From the NCBI GenBank assembly GCA_016845145.1, contig JAERTE010000018.1, forward strand, positions 162,794-226,793: 64,000 nucleotides of DNA, given 5' to 3'. The notes under the pieces were generated by a model. It was given only the letters and a program-made list of their open reading frames with translations. It had not been told where the DNA came from and made no database searches. Source of the stretch: Rhodospirillaceae bacterium (GTDB lineage Bacteria; Pseudomonadota; Alphaproteobacteria; Rhodospirillales; Casp-alpha2). The position numbers and the translations under genes were made by a program. This document shows, one piece after another, positions 10,121 through 19,108 of the stretch (within the stretch, counting starts at the first letter, position 1; each line of letters begins with the position of its first letter).

Positions 10121-10134
10121 TTAACCGTGGTCAA
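10121..10134. promoter_or_regulatory. Candidate FNR/DNR-type box between nirS and nirE
   Basis: TTAACCGTGGTCAA, near match to TTGAC-N4-GTCAA half-site symmetry. Confidence 0.45.
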
Positions 10135-10209
10135 GAATAATTGTGCAATCGCGTGATATTTGATGGGTGAAATCACGGCCTTCTATTTACGCCGTATGGA
10201 AACAACCGG

Positions 10210-11031
10210 ATGGGGAGTCCGAGCATGAAATCCCGAGACGACAAACCTCGCGCGGTGGTGCATCTCGTGGGCGCCGGCCCCGGTGATCCGGATCTTTTGA
10301 CGGTGAAGGCCCTACGGCTGATCGAAACTGCCGATGTGGTTGTTTATGACCGATTGGTGTCGGCCGAGATCATGGCGCTGGTGCCGGAAGGCGCGTCGCG
10401 GATCAATGTCGGCAAGCAACCGAATTGCCATCCCGTGCCGCAAGACGAGATCAATCAGTTGCTGGCCAGCCTGGCCAAGCCCGGACGTCTGGTGGTGCGC
10501 TTGAAGGGCGGTGATCCGTTCTTGTTTGGTCGCGGCAGTGAAGAAGCCACTTATTTATATGCAAAAGGCATCGACTACCAAGTTGTACCGGGGGTCACTT
10601 CGGCTTCCGGGTGCGCGGCGGCGGTTGGTTTGCCGTTAACCCATCGCGGTTTGGCGCGGGGTGTGCGGTTTGTCACCGGGCATTGCCGAGAAGATGCGCC
10701 GTTGGATTTCGACTGGCGCGGGCTGGCAGACCCGGAAACCACCCTTGTCGTCTACATGGGGCGCGCCAATATGGCGCAGATCGCTGTACGCCTAATTGCC
10801 GAAGGTCTGCCGGCATCGACACCGGTGCTAGCGGTTTGCAATGGAACGCAGCCGAGCCAGCATCACGTGATCGCACCGCTTGGCGAGATATCTCAAGCCA
10901 CTGCCGATGCCGATCTGGATGGACCGGTGCTCTTTATCATTGGCGCGGTTGCCAGCTTGGCTGGCGAGTTGGGCATCGACGCGGGCTTGGCCGAAATCCC
11001 CGCAGCGATGCTGGAAGCCCGCCATGGCTAG
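10210..11031 (+). CDS. nirE: Uroporphyrinogen-III C-methyltransferase
   Basis: VHLVGAGPGDPDLLTVKALRLIETADVVVYDRLV, RLKGGDPFLFGRGSEE, PGVTSASGCAAAVGLPLTHR; nir cluster context. Confidence 0.93.
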   Translation: MGSPSMKSRDDKPRAVVHLVGAGPGDPDLLTVKALRLIETADVVVYDRLVSAEIMALVPEGASRINVGKQPNCHPVPQDEINQLLASLAKPGRLVVRLKGGDPFLFGRGSEEATYLYAKGIDYQVVPGVTSASGCAAAVGLPLTHRGLARGVRFVTGHCREDAPLDFDWRGLADPETTLVVYMGRANMAQIAVRLIAEGLPASTPVLAVCNGTQPSQHHVIAPLGEISQATADADLDGPVLFIIGAVASLAGELGIDAGLAEIPAAMLEARHG

Positions 11032-11380
11032 GGTCAATGTCAGGATGGGGGCGAACGCGATGGCAGCAATGAGCGCTTTCGCGGCCATAGTTGTGCTTGG
11101 TGTTGGGGCCGTTGCCACGGGTGCGGATATGGCGCCCGAGCGTCGCGCCGATCTCATGAACTTATTGGTACAGGATTGTGGCTCATGCCATGGCTTGACC
11201 ATGAAAGGCGGGCTCGGGTCGCCGTTGCTGCCCGCCAATCTGGAAGGCAAAGACCCTGATGTGTTGGCGGAAGTGATTCTGGATGGCATCCCCGATACGC
11301 CGATGCCGCCGTGGCGCGGACAACTGACCGAGGCGGAAGCGGTCTGGATGGCGGAACAGTTGAAGAAAGGGATCAAGTGA
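11024..11380 (+). CDS. nirC: Small monoheme cytochrome c, NirC-like
   Basis: ATG overlaps the nirE stop; signal peptide; CGSCHGLTMKGGLGSPLLP; MPPW. Confidence 0.85.
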   Translation: MARVNVRMGANAMAAMSAFAAIVVLGVGAVATGADMAPERRADLMNLLVQDCGSCHGLTMKGGLGSPLLPANLEGKDPDVLAEVILDGIPDTPMPPWRGQLTEAEAVWMAEQLKKGIK

Positions 11381-12576
11381 TGGGTGGTTCAGTTTCTCCG
11401 TTGGTTCGTATTGGATTGCTTGCCCTTATTGCATTGGCGGCCTACATGGCAAGCCCACGCGCCGCCGAGTTACGCGGCAGCGGCGATCTCGGCATTATCG
11501 TTGAGCGCGCCACCGGGCGTGTGCAAGTGATTGAAACCACAAGTCGCACACGATTGGCCACGGTGGAAGGTTTGGGCGATCTCAGCCATGCGTCGGCGGT
11601 TTTCTCGCGTGACCAGCGCTACGCCTATGTCTTTGGGCGCGACGGTGGCCTGACAAAGGTAGACGTGCTGGACCCCAAGATCGTTAACCGTGTCATCCAG
11701 GGCGGCAACTCCATCGGCGGTGCCATCTCGCAAGACGGCAAACTGGTGGCGGTCTCAAATTACAAGCCGGGCGGCGTGAAGGTTTTCAATTCGGCAACAT
11801 TAGAGTTGATTGCCGATATTCCCGCCGTCGATGCCGACGGCGTGCGTTCGAAGACGGTCGGCCTCGTGGATGCGCCGGGTCAGCGGTTCGTTTTCAGCCT
11901 GTATGACGCCGGTGAGATATGGATCGCCGATTTCAGTGCCGGCAACACCCCCAAGATCACCAAATTTCGCGGCATCGGCAAGCTTCCTTACGATGCACTG
12001 GTGACCGACGATGGGCGTTACTACATCGCCGGCCTATTCGGCGAGGACGGTATGGCGATGCTCGATCTCTGGGCGCCGGAGAAGGGTGTGACCCGGATTC
12101 TCGACGGTTACGGCAAGGGTGAGAAGAAGCTGCCGGTTTACAAAATGCCGCACCTGGAAGGCTGGGCCCGGGCTGGCGATCACATTTATCTGCCGGCTAT
12201 TGGTAGGCATGAGCTGCTGGTGGTCGATCCTGGTTCCTGGAAAGAGGTCGGGCGTATCCGGGTTCACGGCCAACCGGTGTTTGCCGTCGCACGTCCCGAT
12301 GGCCGTCAGGTCTGGGTCAACTTCGCGCACCCGAACAACGACACCGTTCAAGTGATCGATGTGCCGAGCCAGAAAATCATTCATCAATTCACGCCCGGCA
12401 AAGCCATCTTGCATCTGGAGTTCACGCCGCGCGGAGAGCAGGTTTGGCTTTCGGTGCGCGATGTCGGTAAGGTCGAGGTCTACGATACCGAAACGTTTGC
12501 CAAAATCACCGATCTTCCCGCCGACAAACCAAGCGGTATTTTCCTCTCCGCCCGCGCCCATCGGACAGGGCTCTGA
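11380..12576 (+). CDS. nirF: Heme d1 biosynthesis protein NirF
   Basis: RGSGDLGIIVERATGRVQVIETTSRTRLATVEGLGDLSHASAVFSRDQRYAYVFGRDGGLTKVD; nir context. Confidence 0.93.
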   Translation: MGGSVSPLVRIGLLALIALAAYMASPRAAELRGSGDLGIIVERATGRVQVIETTSRTRLATVEGLGDLSHASAVFSRDQRYAYVFGRDGGLTKVDVLDPKIVNRVIQGGNSIGGAISQDGKLVAVSNYKPGGVKVFNSATLELIADIPAVDADGVRSKTVGLVDAPGQRFVFSLYDAGEIWIADFSAGNTPKITKFRGIGKLPYDALVTDDGRYYIAGLFGEDGMAMLDLWAPEKGVTRILDGYGKGEKKLPVYKMPHLEGWARAGDHIYLPAIGRHELLVVDPGSWKEVGRIRVHGQPVFAVARPDGRQVWVNFAHPNNDTVQVIDVPSQKIIHQFTPGKAILHLEFTPRGEQVWLSVRDVGKVEVYDTETFAKITDLPADKPSGIFLSARAHRTGL

Positions 12577-12579
12577 GCC

Positions 12580-13032
12580 ATGAACCTGGACCTCAATCAA
12601 ATGCGGCTTTTGAACGAGTTTCAGCGAGATTTTCCGCTCGAACCTCGGCCCTATGCCCGTATCGCCGAGACACTCGGCATGGGTGAGGACGAGGTGCTCG
12701 CGGTGCTGGGAGAATTATCGGACGCCGGTGCCATCAGCCGCGTCGGTGCCGTGGTGCGCCCCAACTCGGTTGGCGCCAGCACGCTGGCGGCCATGCGCGT
12801 ACCTGCGGAGCGGTTGGACGACGTGGCGGCACATGTGAGCGCGCGTCCGGAGGTCAATCACAACTATGAACGCGATCACGCGATCAATCTTTGGTTCGTG
12901 GTGGCCGCCGAAAGCCGCGATGCTGTTTTGGGGGTGCTGGGCGAGATTGAAACGGCAATGGATATCCCGGTGCTTGATTTGCCCCTGGTGACGCCGTTCC
13001 ACATTGATTTGGGGTTTGATCTGAGATGTTGA
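12580..13032 (+). CDS. nirD: Siroheme decarboxylase-family subunit NirD-like (AsnC-type)
   Basis: LLNEFQRDFPLEPRPYARIAETLGM; HNYERDHAINLWFVV; position after nirF. Confidence 0.85.
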   Translation: MNLDLNQMRLLNEFQRDFPLEPRPYARIAETLGMGEDEVLAVLGELSDAGAISRVGAVVRPNSVGASTLAAMRVPAERLDDVAAHVSARPEVNHNYERDHAINLWFVVAAESRDAVLGVLGEIETAMDIPVLDLPLVTPFHIDLGFDLRC

Positions 13033-13538
13033 TCGATGCCACCGACGAAGCCTTGCTTGCCGCCATCTCCGACGGCCTGCCATTGGTCGCAACCCCCTAT
13101 GCCGCCATTGGTGATGGTATCGGCTTATCTGAAGCCGAGGTCATATCGCGGCTTCGGGCCATGGTCGAGAGCGGTGTGATCAAGCGCTTCGGCGTAATCG
13201 TGCGTCACCACGAACTAGGATTCGCCGCCAATGCCATGGTGGTCTGGGATATCGAAGATACTTGCGTGCCCGAAATCGGCGAGGCCATCGCCGCGAACCC
13301 CTGCGTGACATTGTGCTATGAGCGCCCGCGACGGCTGCCTGATTGGCCCTACAACCTGTTCGCCATGATCCATGGCCGCGATCGTGATGCCGTGCTGGGC
13401 AAGGTCGCTGAGATCAACCGCACCGCGGGCCTGGGATCACGCCCCAACGACGTGCTGTTCAGCCTGCGCCGGTTTAAGCAACGCGGCGCACATTATTGCC
13501 GGCCCGCAGCCCCGGCGCTGAGGCGAGGGGCAGCGTAA
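13026..13538 (+). CDS. nirL: Siroheme decarboxylase-family subunit NirL-like
   Basis: GLPLVATPYAAIGDGIGLSEAEVISRL; CYERPRRLPDWPYNLFAMIHGR. Confidence 0.8.
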   Translation: MLIDATDEALLAAISDGLPLVATPYAAIGDGIGLSEAEVISRLRAMVESGVIKRFGVIVRHHELGFAANAMVVWDIEDTCVPEIGEAIAANPCVTLCYERPRRLPDWPYNLFAMIHGRDRDAVLGKVAEINRTAGLGSRPNDVLFSLRRFKQRGAHYCRPAAPALRRGAA

Positions 13539-13981
13539 TGGACCAGATCGACCGCGCTATCATCAATGAATTTCAGGGTGGTTTCCCCATTTCCGACCGA
13601 CCCTATGCGGAGGCCGCCGAGCGCGTCGGCATTGACGAACAGGCCTTTATCGACCGCTTGCAAGCTCTGCTGGACGACGGCGTGTTGAGCCGGTTCGGCC
13701 CCATGTATCACGCAGAGAAACTTGGCGGCGGCCTGACGTTGGCGGCACTTTCCGTGCCAGAAGGGGATTTCGATGCGGTGTCAGAGAAGGTCAACGCTTT
13801 CCCCGAAGTCGCCCACAATTACGCCCGCGAGCATCATCTTAACATGTGGTTCGTGCTGGCGACGGAAACCCCTGAGCGGGTTGGTGAAGTGATCGGCGAG
13901 ATCGAAGCCGCGACAGGCTTGCCGGTCTTCGACATGCCCAAACGCGAAGAGTTTTTTGTCGGCTTGAGGTTCGAAGCATGA
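13538..13981 (+). CDS. nirG: Siroheme decarboxylase-family subunit NirG-like
   Basis: Start at MDQIDRAIINEFQGGFPISDRPY; HNYAREHHLNMWFVLATE. Confidence 0.8.
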   Translation: MDQIDRAIINEFQGGFPISDRPYAEAAERVGIDEQAFIDRLQALLDDGVLSRFGPMYHAEKLGGGLTLAALSVPEGDFDAVSEKVNAFPEVAHNYAREHHLNMWFVLATETPERVGEVIGEIEAATGLPVFDMPKREEFFVGLRFEA

Positions 13982-14463
13982 GTTACGTTCTCGATGATCT
14001 CGATCGCCGCATCATCACTGCTACGCAGGCGGGGTTGCCGCTATGTGCTGAGCCGTATCATGAGGTGGCGCGTCAAATCGGCTGCGATCCGGGAGAAGTC
14101 ATGGCGCGCATGACCAAGATGTTGGAAGCCGGCGCGATCAGGCGCATCGGTGTCGTTCCCAACCATTACAAGCTTGGCTATACCGCCAACGGTATGACGG
14201 TATGGGATGTGGCCGACGACGATATCCAAGCTGCCGGGCGCGAGATCGGCAACTTTGATTTCGTTTCGCACTGCTATCATCGCCCGCGCCATTTGCCGCA
14301 CTGGCCTTACAATTTGTTCGCCATGGTGCATGGTAAAAGCACCGAAGAAGTGGCGGAGAAAGTAAATTCAATCGCCGAAGCGTTGGGGCCACGTGCGCGC
14401 GGGCATCAGGTATTGCTGAGCACTAAGATTTTGAAGAAGACCGGGCTGCGGCTGGCGGCCTAG
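13978..14463 (+). CDS. nirH: Siroheme decarboxylase-family subunit NirH-like
   Basis: LDRRIITATQAGLPLCAEPYHEVARQIG; CYHRPRHLPHWPYNLFAMVHGK. Confidence 0.8.
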   Translation: MSYVLDDLDRRIITATQAGLPLCAEPYHEVARQIGCDPGEVMARMTKMLEAGAIRRIGVVPNHYKLGYTANGMTVWDVADDDIQAAGREIGNFDFVSHCYHRPRHLPHWPYNLFAMVHGKSTEEVAEKVNSIAEALGPRARGHQVLLSTKILKKTGLRLAA

Positions 14464-14476
14464 GGGAGAGACTTAA

Positions 14477-15676
14477 ATGTTCCGGATCACCCAATACATG
14501 AAGGAAGTGCTGGACCCGACACCACTTGGCCCCAGCCGACAGCCGCCAGGGCCCGTGGTCATCTGGAATTTGATCCGGCGCTGCAACTTGACGTGCAAAC
14601 ATTGCTACGCGATTTCCGCGGATACCGATTTTCCGGGCGAGCTTTCTACGCAGGAAGTCAACACCGTCATGGATGACCTCAAGGGTTTTCGGGTGCCGGT
14701 GTTGATTTTGTCAGGCGGTGAACCGTTGCTGCGACACGATATCTTCCAAGTGTCAAAACGTGCCAAGGACATGGGTTTCTATGTTGGACTATCAACCAAC
14801 GGCACGCTGATTGATGAGAGCAATATCGATGCCATTGCCGCCATCGGCTACAACTACGTCGGCATCTCCATCGACGGCATCGGCGCGACGCACGACAAAT
14901 TCCGCCGTCTCGACGGCGCGTTCGAAAAATCCATGCATGCCGCCCGGCTGTGCCGTGAGAACGGCATCAAGGTCGGGCTGCGCTTCACCATGACGCTCGA
15001 CAACGTGCATGAATTGCCTGATCTGTTGCAGCTTTGCGATGACGAGGGCATCGACAAGTTTTACCTCTCGCACCTCAATTACGCCGGGCGCGGCAACAAG
15101 AACCGTGGCGACGACGCCCACTTCGCCGCCACCCGCCAAGCCATGGACCTGCTGTTCGAGACCTGCGAGGCGGATCTCAGGTCGGGCCGCGAGCGCGAGT
15201 TCGTCACCGGCAACAACGACGCCGACGGCGTCTATATGCTGCATTGGGTGCGCCAGAATCACCCAGATAGCGCCGCGCACATCGAAGCCAAGCTAAGGCA
15301 ATGGGGCGGCAATTCGTCGGGTGTCAATGTCGCCAATATCGATAACCTGGGCCAGGTGCATCCCGATACCATGTGGTGGGACTACACGCTCGGCAACGTC
15401 AAGGAACGCCCGTTCTCCGACATCTGGGCCGATACCTCGGACCCGATCATGGCTGGCCTGAAAGCCCAGCCCCGCACCATCAAAGGCCGTTGCGCAGGCT
15501 GTGCCCACTTTGCCATTTGCGGCGGCAACACCCGCGTGCGCGCCATGCAGGTCACCGATGATCCGTGGCAGGAAGATCCCGGCTGCTATCTCAGCGACGC
15601 CGAGATCGGGTTGGCTGAGGAATCGGATCGCGTCACTGTTACCCCTTACCGGAAGAAACGTCATGCGGCTGCTTAA
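14477..15676 (+). CDS. nirJ: Radical SAM heme d1 biosynthesis protein NirJ
   Basis: WNLIRRCNLTCKHCYAIS; SGGEPLLRHD; C-terminal CAGCAHFAICGGNTRVRA. Confidence 0.95.
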   Translation: MFRITQYMKEVLDPTPLGPSRQPPGPVVIWNLIRRCNLTCKHCYAISADTDFPGELSTQEVNTVMDDLKGFRVPVLILSGGEPLLRHDIFQVSKRAKDMGFYVGLSTNGTLIDESNIDAIAAIGYNYVGISIDGIGATHDKFRRLDGAFEKSMHAARLCRENGIKVGLRFTMTLDNVHELPDLLQLCDDEGIDKFYLSHLNYAGRGNKNRGDDAHFAATRQAMDLLFETCEADLRSGREREFVTGNNDADGVYMLHWVRQNHPDSAAHIEAKLRQWGGNSSGVNVANIDNLGQVHPDTMWWDYTLGNVKERPFSDIWADTSDPIMAGLKAQPRTIKGRCAGCAHFAICGGNTRVRAMQVTDDPWQEDPGCYLSDAEIGLAEESDRVTVTPYRKKRHAAA

Positions 15677-17225
15677 GATTTCTATCGTTGCCGCCTTGGC
15701 GGCCTTAACCGCGGGTTCCGCCAACGCCGAGCCGAATGCGCAAATCCTCTATCAGCAACACTGCGCCGCCTGCCATGGCGATGATCGCCTGGGCCAGATC
15801 GGTCCGGCCCTGTTGCCGGAAAACCTGCGCCGCCTTCGGAAAAAGCGCGCCGGTATCGCCATCGCCAAGGGCCGTCCGGCGACGCAGATGCCGGCGTTCG
15901 AGAAAACGCTGGGCAAAGCCGATATCGACGCCCTGGTGGCGTTTATCTTCAAGCCGCTGCCAGAAGTGCCGCACTGGGACATGGCCAAAATCGCGGCCAC
16001 ACACGTCGTCCACAACAAGGTGGCCGATCTGCCAAGCAAACCGTTGCACAAGTCCGACCCGCTGAACCTGTTCACCGTGGTTGAGACCGGCGATCATCAC
16101 GTGACCATCCTGGACGGCGACACGTTCGAGCCGATCTGGCGCTTCCCGTCGCGCTTCGCCTTGCACGGCGGCGCCAAGTATTCGCCCGATGGCCGCTTTG
16201 TTTACTTCGGCTCGCGCGACGGCTGGGTCAGTAAATACGACCTGCACAGCATGAAGCCGGTGGCGGAAATCCGCGCCGGCATCAACACCCGCAACATCGC
16301 CATCTCATCCGACGGCAAATGGGTGATGGTCGGTAACTTCTTGCCGCATTCCCTGGTCGTGTTGCATGCCGAGGACTTAAAGCCGTTTCGGGTGATCGAG
16401 GTCGGTGACGGCAAGGGCCAAACCTCTCGCGTCAGCGCCGTCTACGATGCGCGCCCGCGCCAAAGCTTCGTCGCCGCCTTGAAGGACATGAAGGAAATTT
16501 GGGAGCTTTCCTACGACCCGGAAGCCGAACCCATTTACGGCAACTTCGTCCACAACTACCGCAAGGGTCAGGTTGAGGGGGGTGTTGTCGGCAAACAGCC
16601 GTTTGCGGTGCGCCGTATCAAGGTCGACGATTACATGGACGACTTCTTCTTCGATCCCACTTACGCCGAGGTGATGGGCGCGGGGCGAACCGCCAAGAAA
16701 GGCATCGTCTACAACCTGGACGCCAGAAAGAAGGTCGCCGAACTGGACCTTTCGGGCATGCCGCACCTGGGCTCAGGCATCGTTTGGAAGCTGGATGGCC
16801 GCATGGTCATGGCGACGCCGCATCTGCGTGAGCCTGCGGTCAGCGTCATCGACATGGAAAGCTGGAAAACCATCAAGCGCATTGAGACGCTGGGCACCGG
16901 GTTTTTCATGCGTAGTCACGAGAATTCTAACTTTGCCTGGGTCGATGTGTTTTTCGGCAAGCACAAGGATGTTATGCACGTCATCGACAAGCGCTCGCTT
17001 GAGATCGTCAAGACGCTGAAACCCGCACCCGGAAAAACCGCCGCCCACGTGGAATTCACCCGCGACGGTTCGCACGCCCTGGTCAGCATCTGGGAGAAGC
17101 AGGGCGCGCTGGTGATCTATGACGCCAAGACGTTGGAAGAAGTGAAGCGCATCCCCATGAAAAAACCGTCCGGCAAATACAACGTTTATAACAAGATCAA
17201 CCTGTCGGAAGGCACCTCTCACTAA
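15663..17225 (+). CDS. nirN: NirN-type c/d1 cytochrome-like protein
   Basis: Overlaps nirJ end; signal peptide; CAACHGDDRLGQIGPALLPENL; NirS-like beta-propeller; C-terminal KYNVYNKINLSEGTSH. Confidence 0.9.
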   Translation: MRLLKISIVAALAALTAGSANAEPNAQILYQQHCAACHGDDRLGQIGPALLPENLRRLRKKRAGIAIAKGRPATQMPAFEKTLGKADIDALVAFIFKPLPEVPHWDMAKIAATHVVHNKVADLPSKPLHKSDPLNLFTVVETGDHHVTILDGDTFEPIWRFPSRFALHGGAKYSPDGRFVYFGSRDGWVSKYDLHSMKPVAEIRAGINTRNIAISSDGKWVMVGNFLPHSLVVLHAEDLKPFRVIEVGDGKGQTSRVSAVYDARPRQSFVAALKDMKEIWELSYDPEAEPIYGNFVHNYRKGQVEGGVVGKQPFAVRRIKVDDYMDDFFFDPTYAEVMGAGRTAKKGIVYNLDARKKVAELDLSGMPHLGSGIVWKLDGRMVMATPHLREPAVSVIDMESWKTIKRIETLGTGFFMRSHENSNFAWVDVFFGKHKDVMHVIDKRSLEIVKTLKPAPGKTAAHVEFTRDGSHALVSIWEKQGALVIYDAKTLEEVKRIPMKKPSGKYNVYNKINLSEGTSH

Positions 17226-17277
17226 GTCTTCCCTGCCCGGAATGGGGCAGATTGGAGGAAAATGGTGCGCGGAAGTC

Positions 17278-17327
17278 ATTGATTTTATTGCATCAATAAA
17301 AAAATTGACGGAACGAACCCAATTCTC
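17278..17327. repeat. Dispersed intergenic motif copy 1 (TGACGRAMCGAACCCAATTY)
   Basis: TTGACGGAACGAACCCAATTCTC; near-identical copies near 63.78 and 63.93 kb. Confidence 0.7.
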
Positions 17328-17560
17328 CGCGATGCCCTGTGGACGGGATTAACCTGGATGTATTCTTCGAAACCAACAAAACATCGGTTCCGATAAAAAC
17401 CTATACGAATGGGCAATAGCGCGCCTTCGCCGGAACGGCCGACGATACAGCAACAAATATAACTGGGTATATCAAAAAGTCAATAAATTCCTATAAAAGG
17501 AATCGTGAGACATTGAGGTTTGCGCCTGTGCTCGATCGATGAACAGACCTGATCTCGCGA

Positions 17561-17932
17561 TCACCCCAAGACATCTGCGACCATCTTCTTGAGTGCTGTT
17601 GGATCAACGGGCTTTGTTACGTAACCGATAGCCCCTAACGCCAAGCCCGTGGCCTGATCAGAGTCCTGATCCTTTCCAGTGACGAATATCACCGGGATGT
17701 TTACCGTTACAGGATTGTTTTTGAGGGCTTTGCAAACCTCGTATCCGTCCATGTCGGGCATCATGATATCGAGGAGGATCAGGTCCGGGCGCTTTTTCTC
17801 GGCGATTTTCAGAGCGATTTTTCCGTTAACCGCCGCCTGGACCAAGTACGTCTCCGAAAGAATGGTTTTGACAACATCGATGTTGGACGGCGCATCATCG
17901 ACCACCAGGATGGTTTTTTGGATATCCATCAC
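17561..17932 (-). CDS. Single-domain response regulator
   Basis: [45 protein letters not shown]. Confidence 0.93.
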   Translation of the reverse strand: MMDIQKTILVVDDAPSNIDVVKTILSETYLVQAAVNGKIALKIAEKKRPDLILLDIMMPDMDGYEVCKALKNNPVTVNIPVIFVTGKDQDSDQATGLALGAIGYVTKPVDPTALKKMVADVLG

Positions 17933-17935
17933 CAG

Positions 17936-19108
17936 CTAAACCTCTCGAACTTGGAACCCGATAACTGAAATATCGTCCCGCCGCACTTCATCACCTTGAT
18001 ACTCAATAAATGCATCGTAGATCCGCTTTTGTTGTTCGGGCATGGAAAGGTGCTGGATTCCCAAAAGGTTCTCTCGGAAACGCCGTTTCCCATAGCTGCG
18101 GCTACGTTCACCGCCAATCTGATCAACAATGCCATCTGACGTCAGATAGAAGCGTTGGTCGTTAGTCAGTTTTATTTCGTGAGTATCATAGATTTGATCA
18201 GCCCGGATACCCCGGTAACCGAAGCTAGTTTTCGTGCCTCGGACCACATCGGCATTTCCGTTCTGGATGACCAATAGATCAAATCTCGCGCCAACGAAAC
18301 TGAGAACATTTGCATCAAGATCAATGTAACAGGCGCCGAGTTCAAGCCCATCGTCGGACTCGCCATCTTGGTGATGCTGGCCCAGCGTTTCTTGTAAAAT
18401 TCGATGGAAACCGGACATCAGCCCCTGGAGGTCGCCTTTCGAGGCAACGTTCTTTGCTTTGTCGAGCGCCCCTTTGGCGAGGAGCGTGAGGAAAGCGCCG
18501 GGCACCCCATGCCCTGTGCAGTCGGCAAGGATCACCAACAGACCATCACCCCAATAGTCACACCAATAAACATCTCCCCCGACCACATCCCGAGGTTCCC
18601 ACAAAACGAAGAAATCCTGCATAGTCGGTTTGATGATCTCCAGGTCCGGCAGGATGGAACGCTGAATTCGGCTGGCATAGTTGATGCTATGTGTCACCTT
18701 TTCAAGTGCGTCAGTTAGCAGTTTGCGTTGATCGCTCAGGGCGAGATGGGTCGCAACGCGTGCTCCCAGAATGATCGGGTTGACCGGTTTCATGATGTAA
18801 TCGGCAGCGCCGATTTCAAAGCCTCTCGCCTCGTCTTCCACGTGGTCTTTAGCAGTCAGGAAAATCACCGGAATGCTGCTGGTTTGTTCATCGCCTTTCA
18901 GGCGCCTACAGACTTCGTAGCCGTCCATGTCCGGCATCATCACATCCAACAAAATCAGATCTGGTTTCCGCCTGGCAATAAGCGCCAAAGCCGAAGCCCC
19001 ATTGATCGCTGCCTGAACATGATAGTCAGGAGCCAAGACCGCCTTAACCACATCGATATTGGCTGCGGTGTCATCAACGACAAGTATTGTGTGGCGCCGT
19101 TGGTTCAC
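17936..19108 (-). CDS. Response regulator with SpoIIE/PP2C-type serine phosphatase output domain
   Basis: REC domain ([15 protein letters not shown]) then [37 protein letters not shown]. Confidence 0.92.
   Translation of the reverse strand: MNQRRHTILVVDDTAANIDVVKAVLAPDYHVQAAINGASALALIARRKPDLILLDVMMPDMDGYEVCRRLKGDEQTSSIPVIFLTAKDHVEDEARGFEIGAADYIMKPVNPIILGARVATHLALSDQRKLLTDALEKVTHSINYASRIQRSILPDLEIIKPTMQDFFVLWEPRDVVGGDVYWCDYWGDGLLVILADCTGHGVPGAFLTLLAKGALDKAKNVASKGDLQGLMSGFHRILQETLGQHHQDGESDDGLELGACYIDLDANVLSFVGARFDLLVIQNGNADVVRGTKTSFGYRGIRADQIYDTHEIKLTNDQRFYLTSDGIVDQIGGERSRSYGKRRFRENLLGIQHLSMPEQQKRIYDAFIEYQGDEVRRDDISVIGFQVREV

Noticed and set aside
12580-14463. Four similar AsnC-like genes in a row as an unusual tandem amplification
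   Set aside because: This is the known nirD-L-G-H arrangement for heme d1 synthesis.
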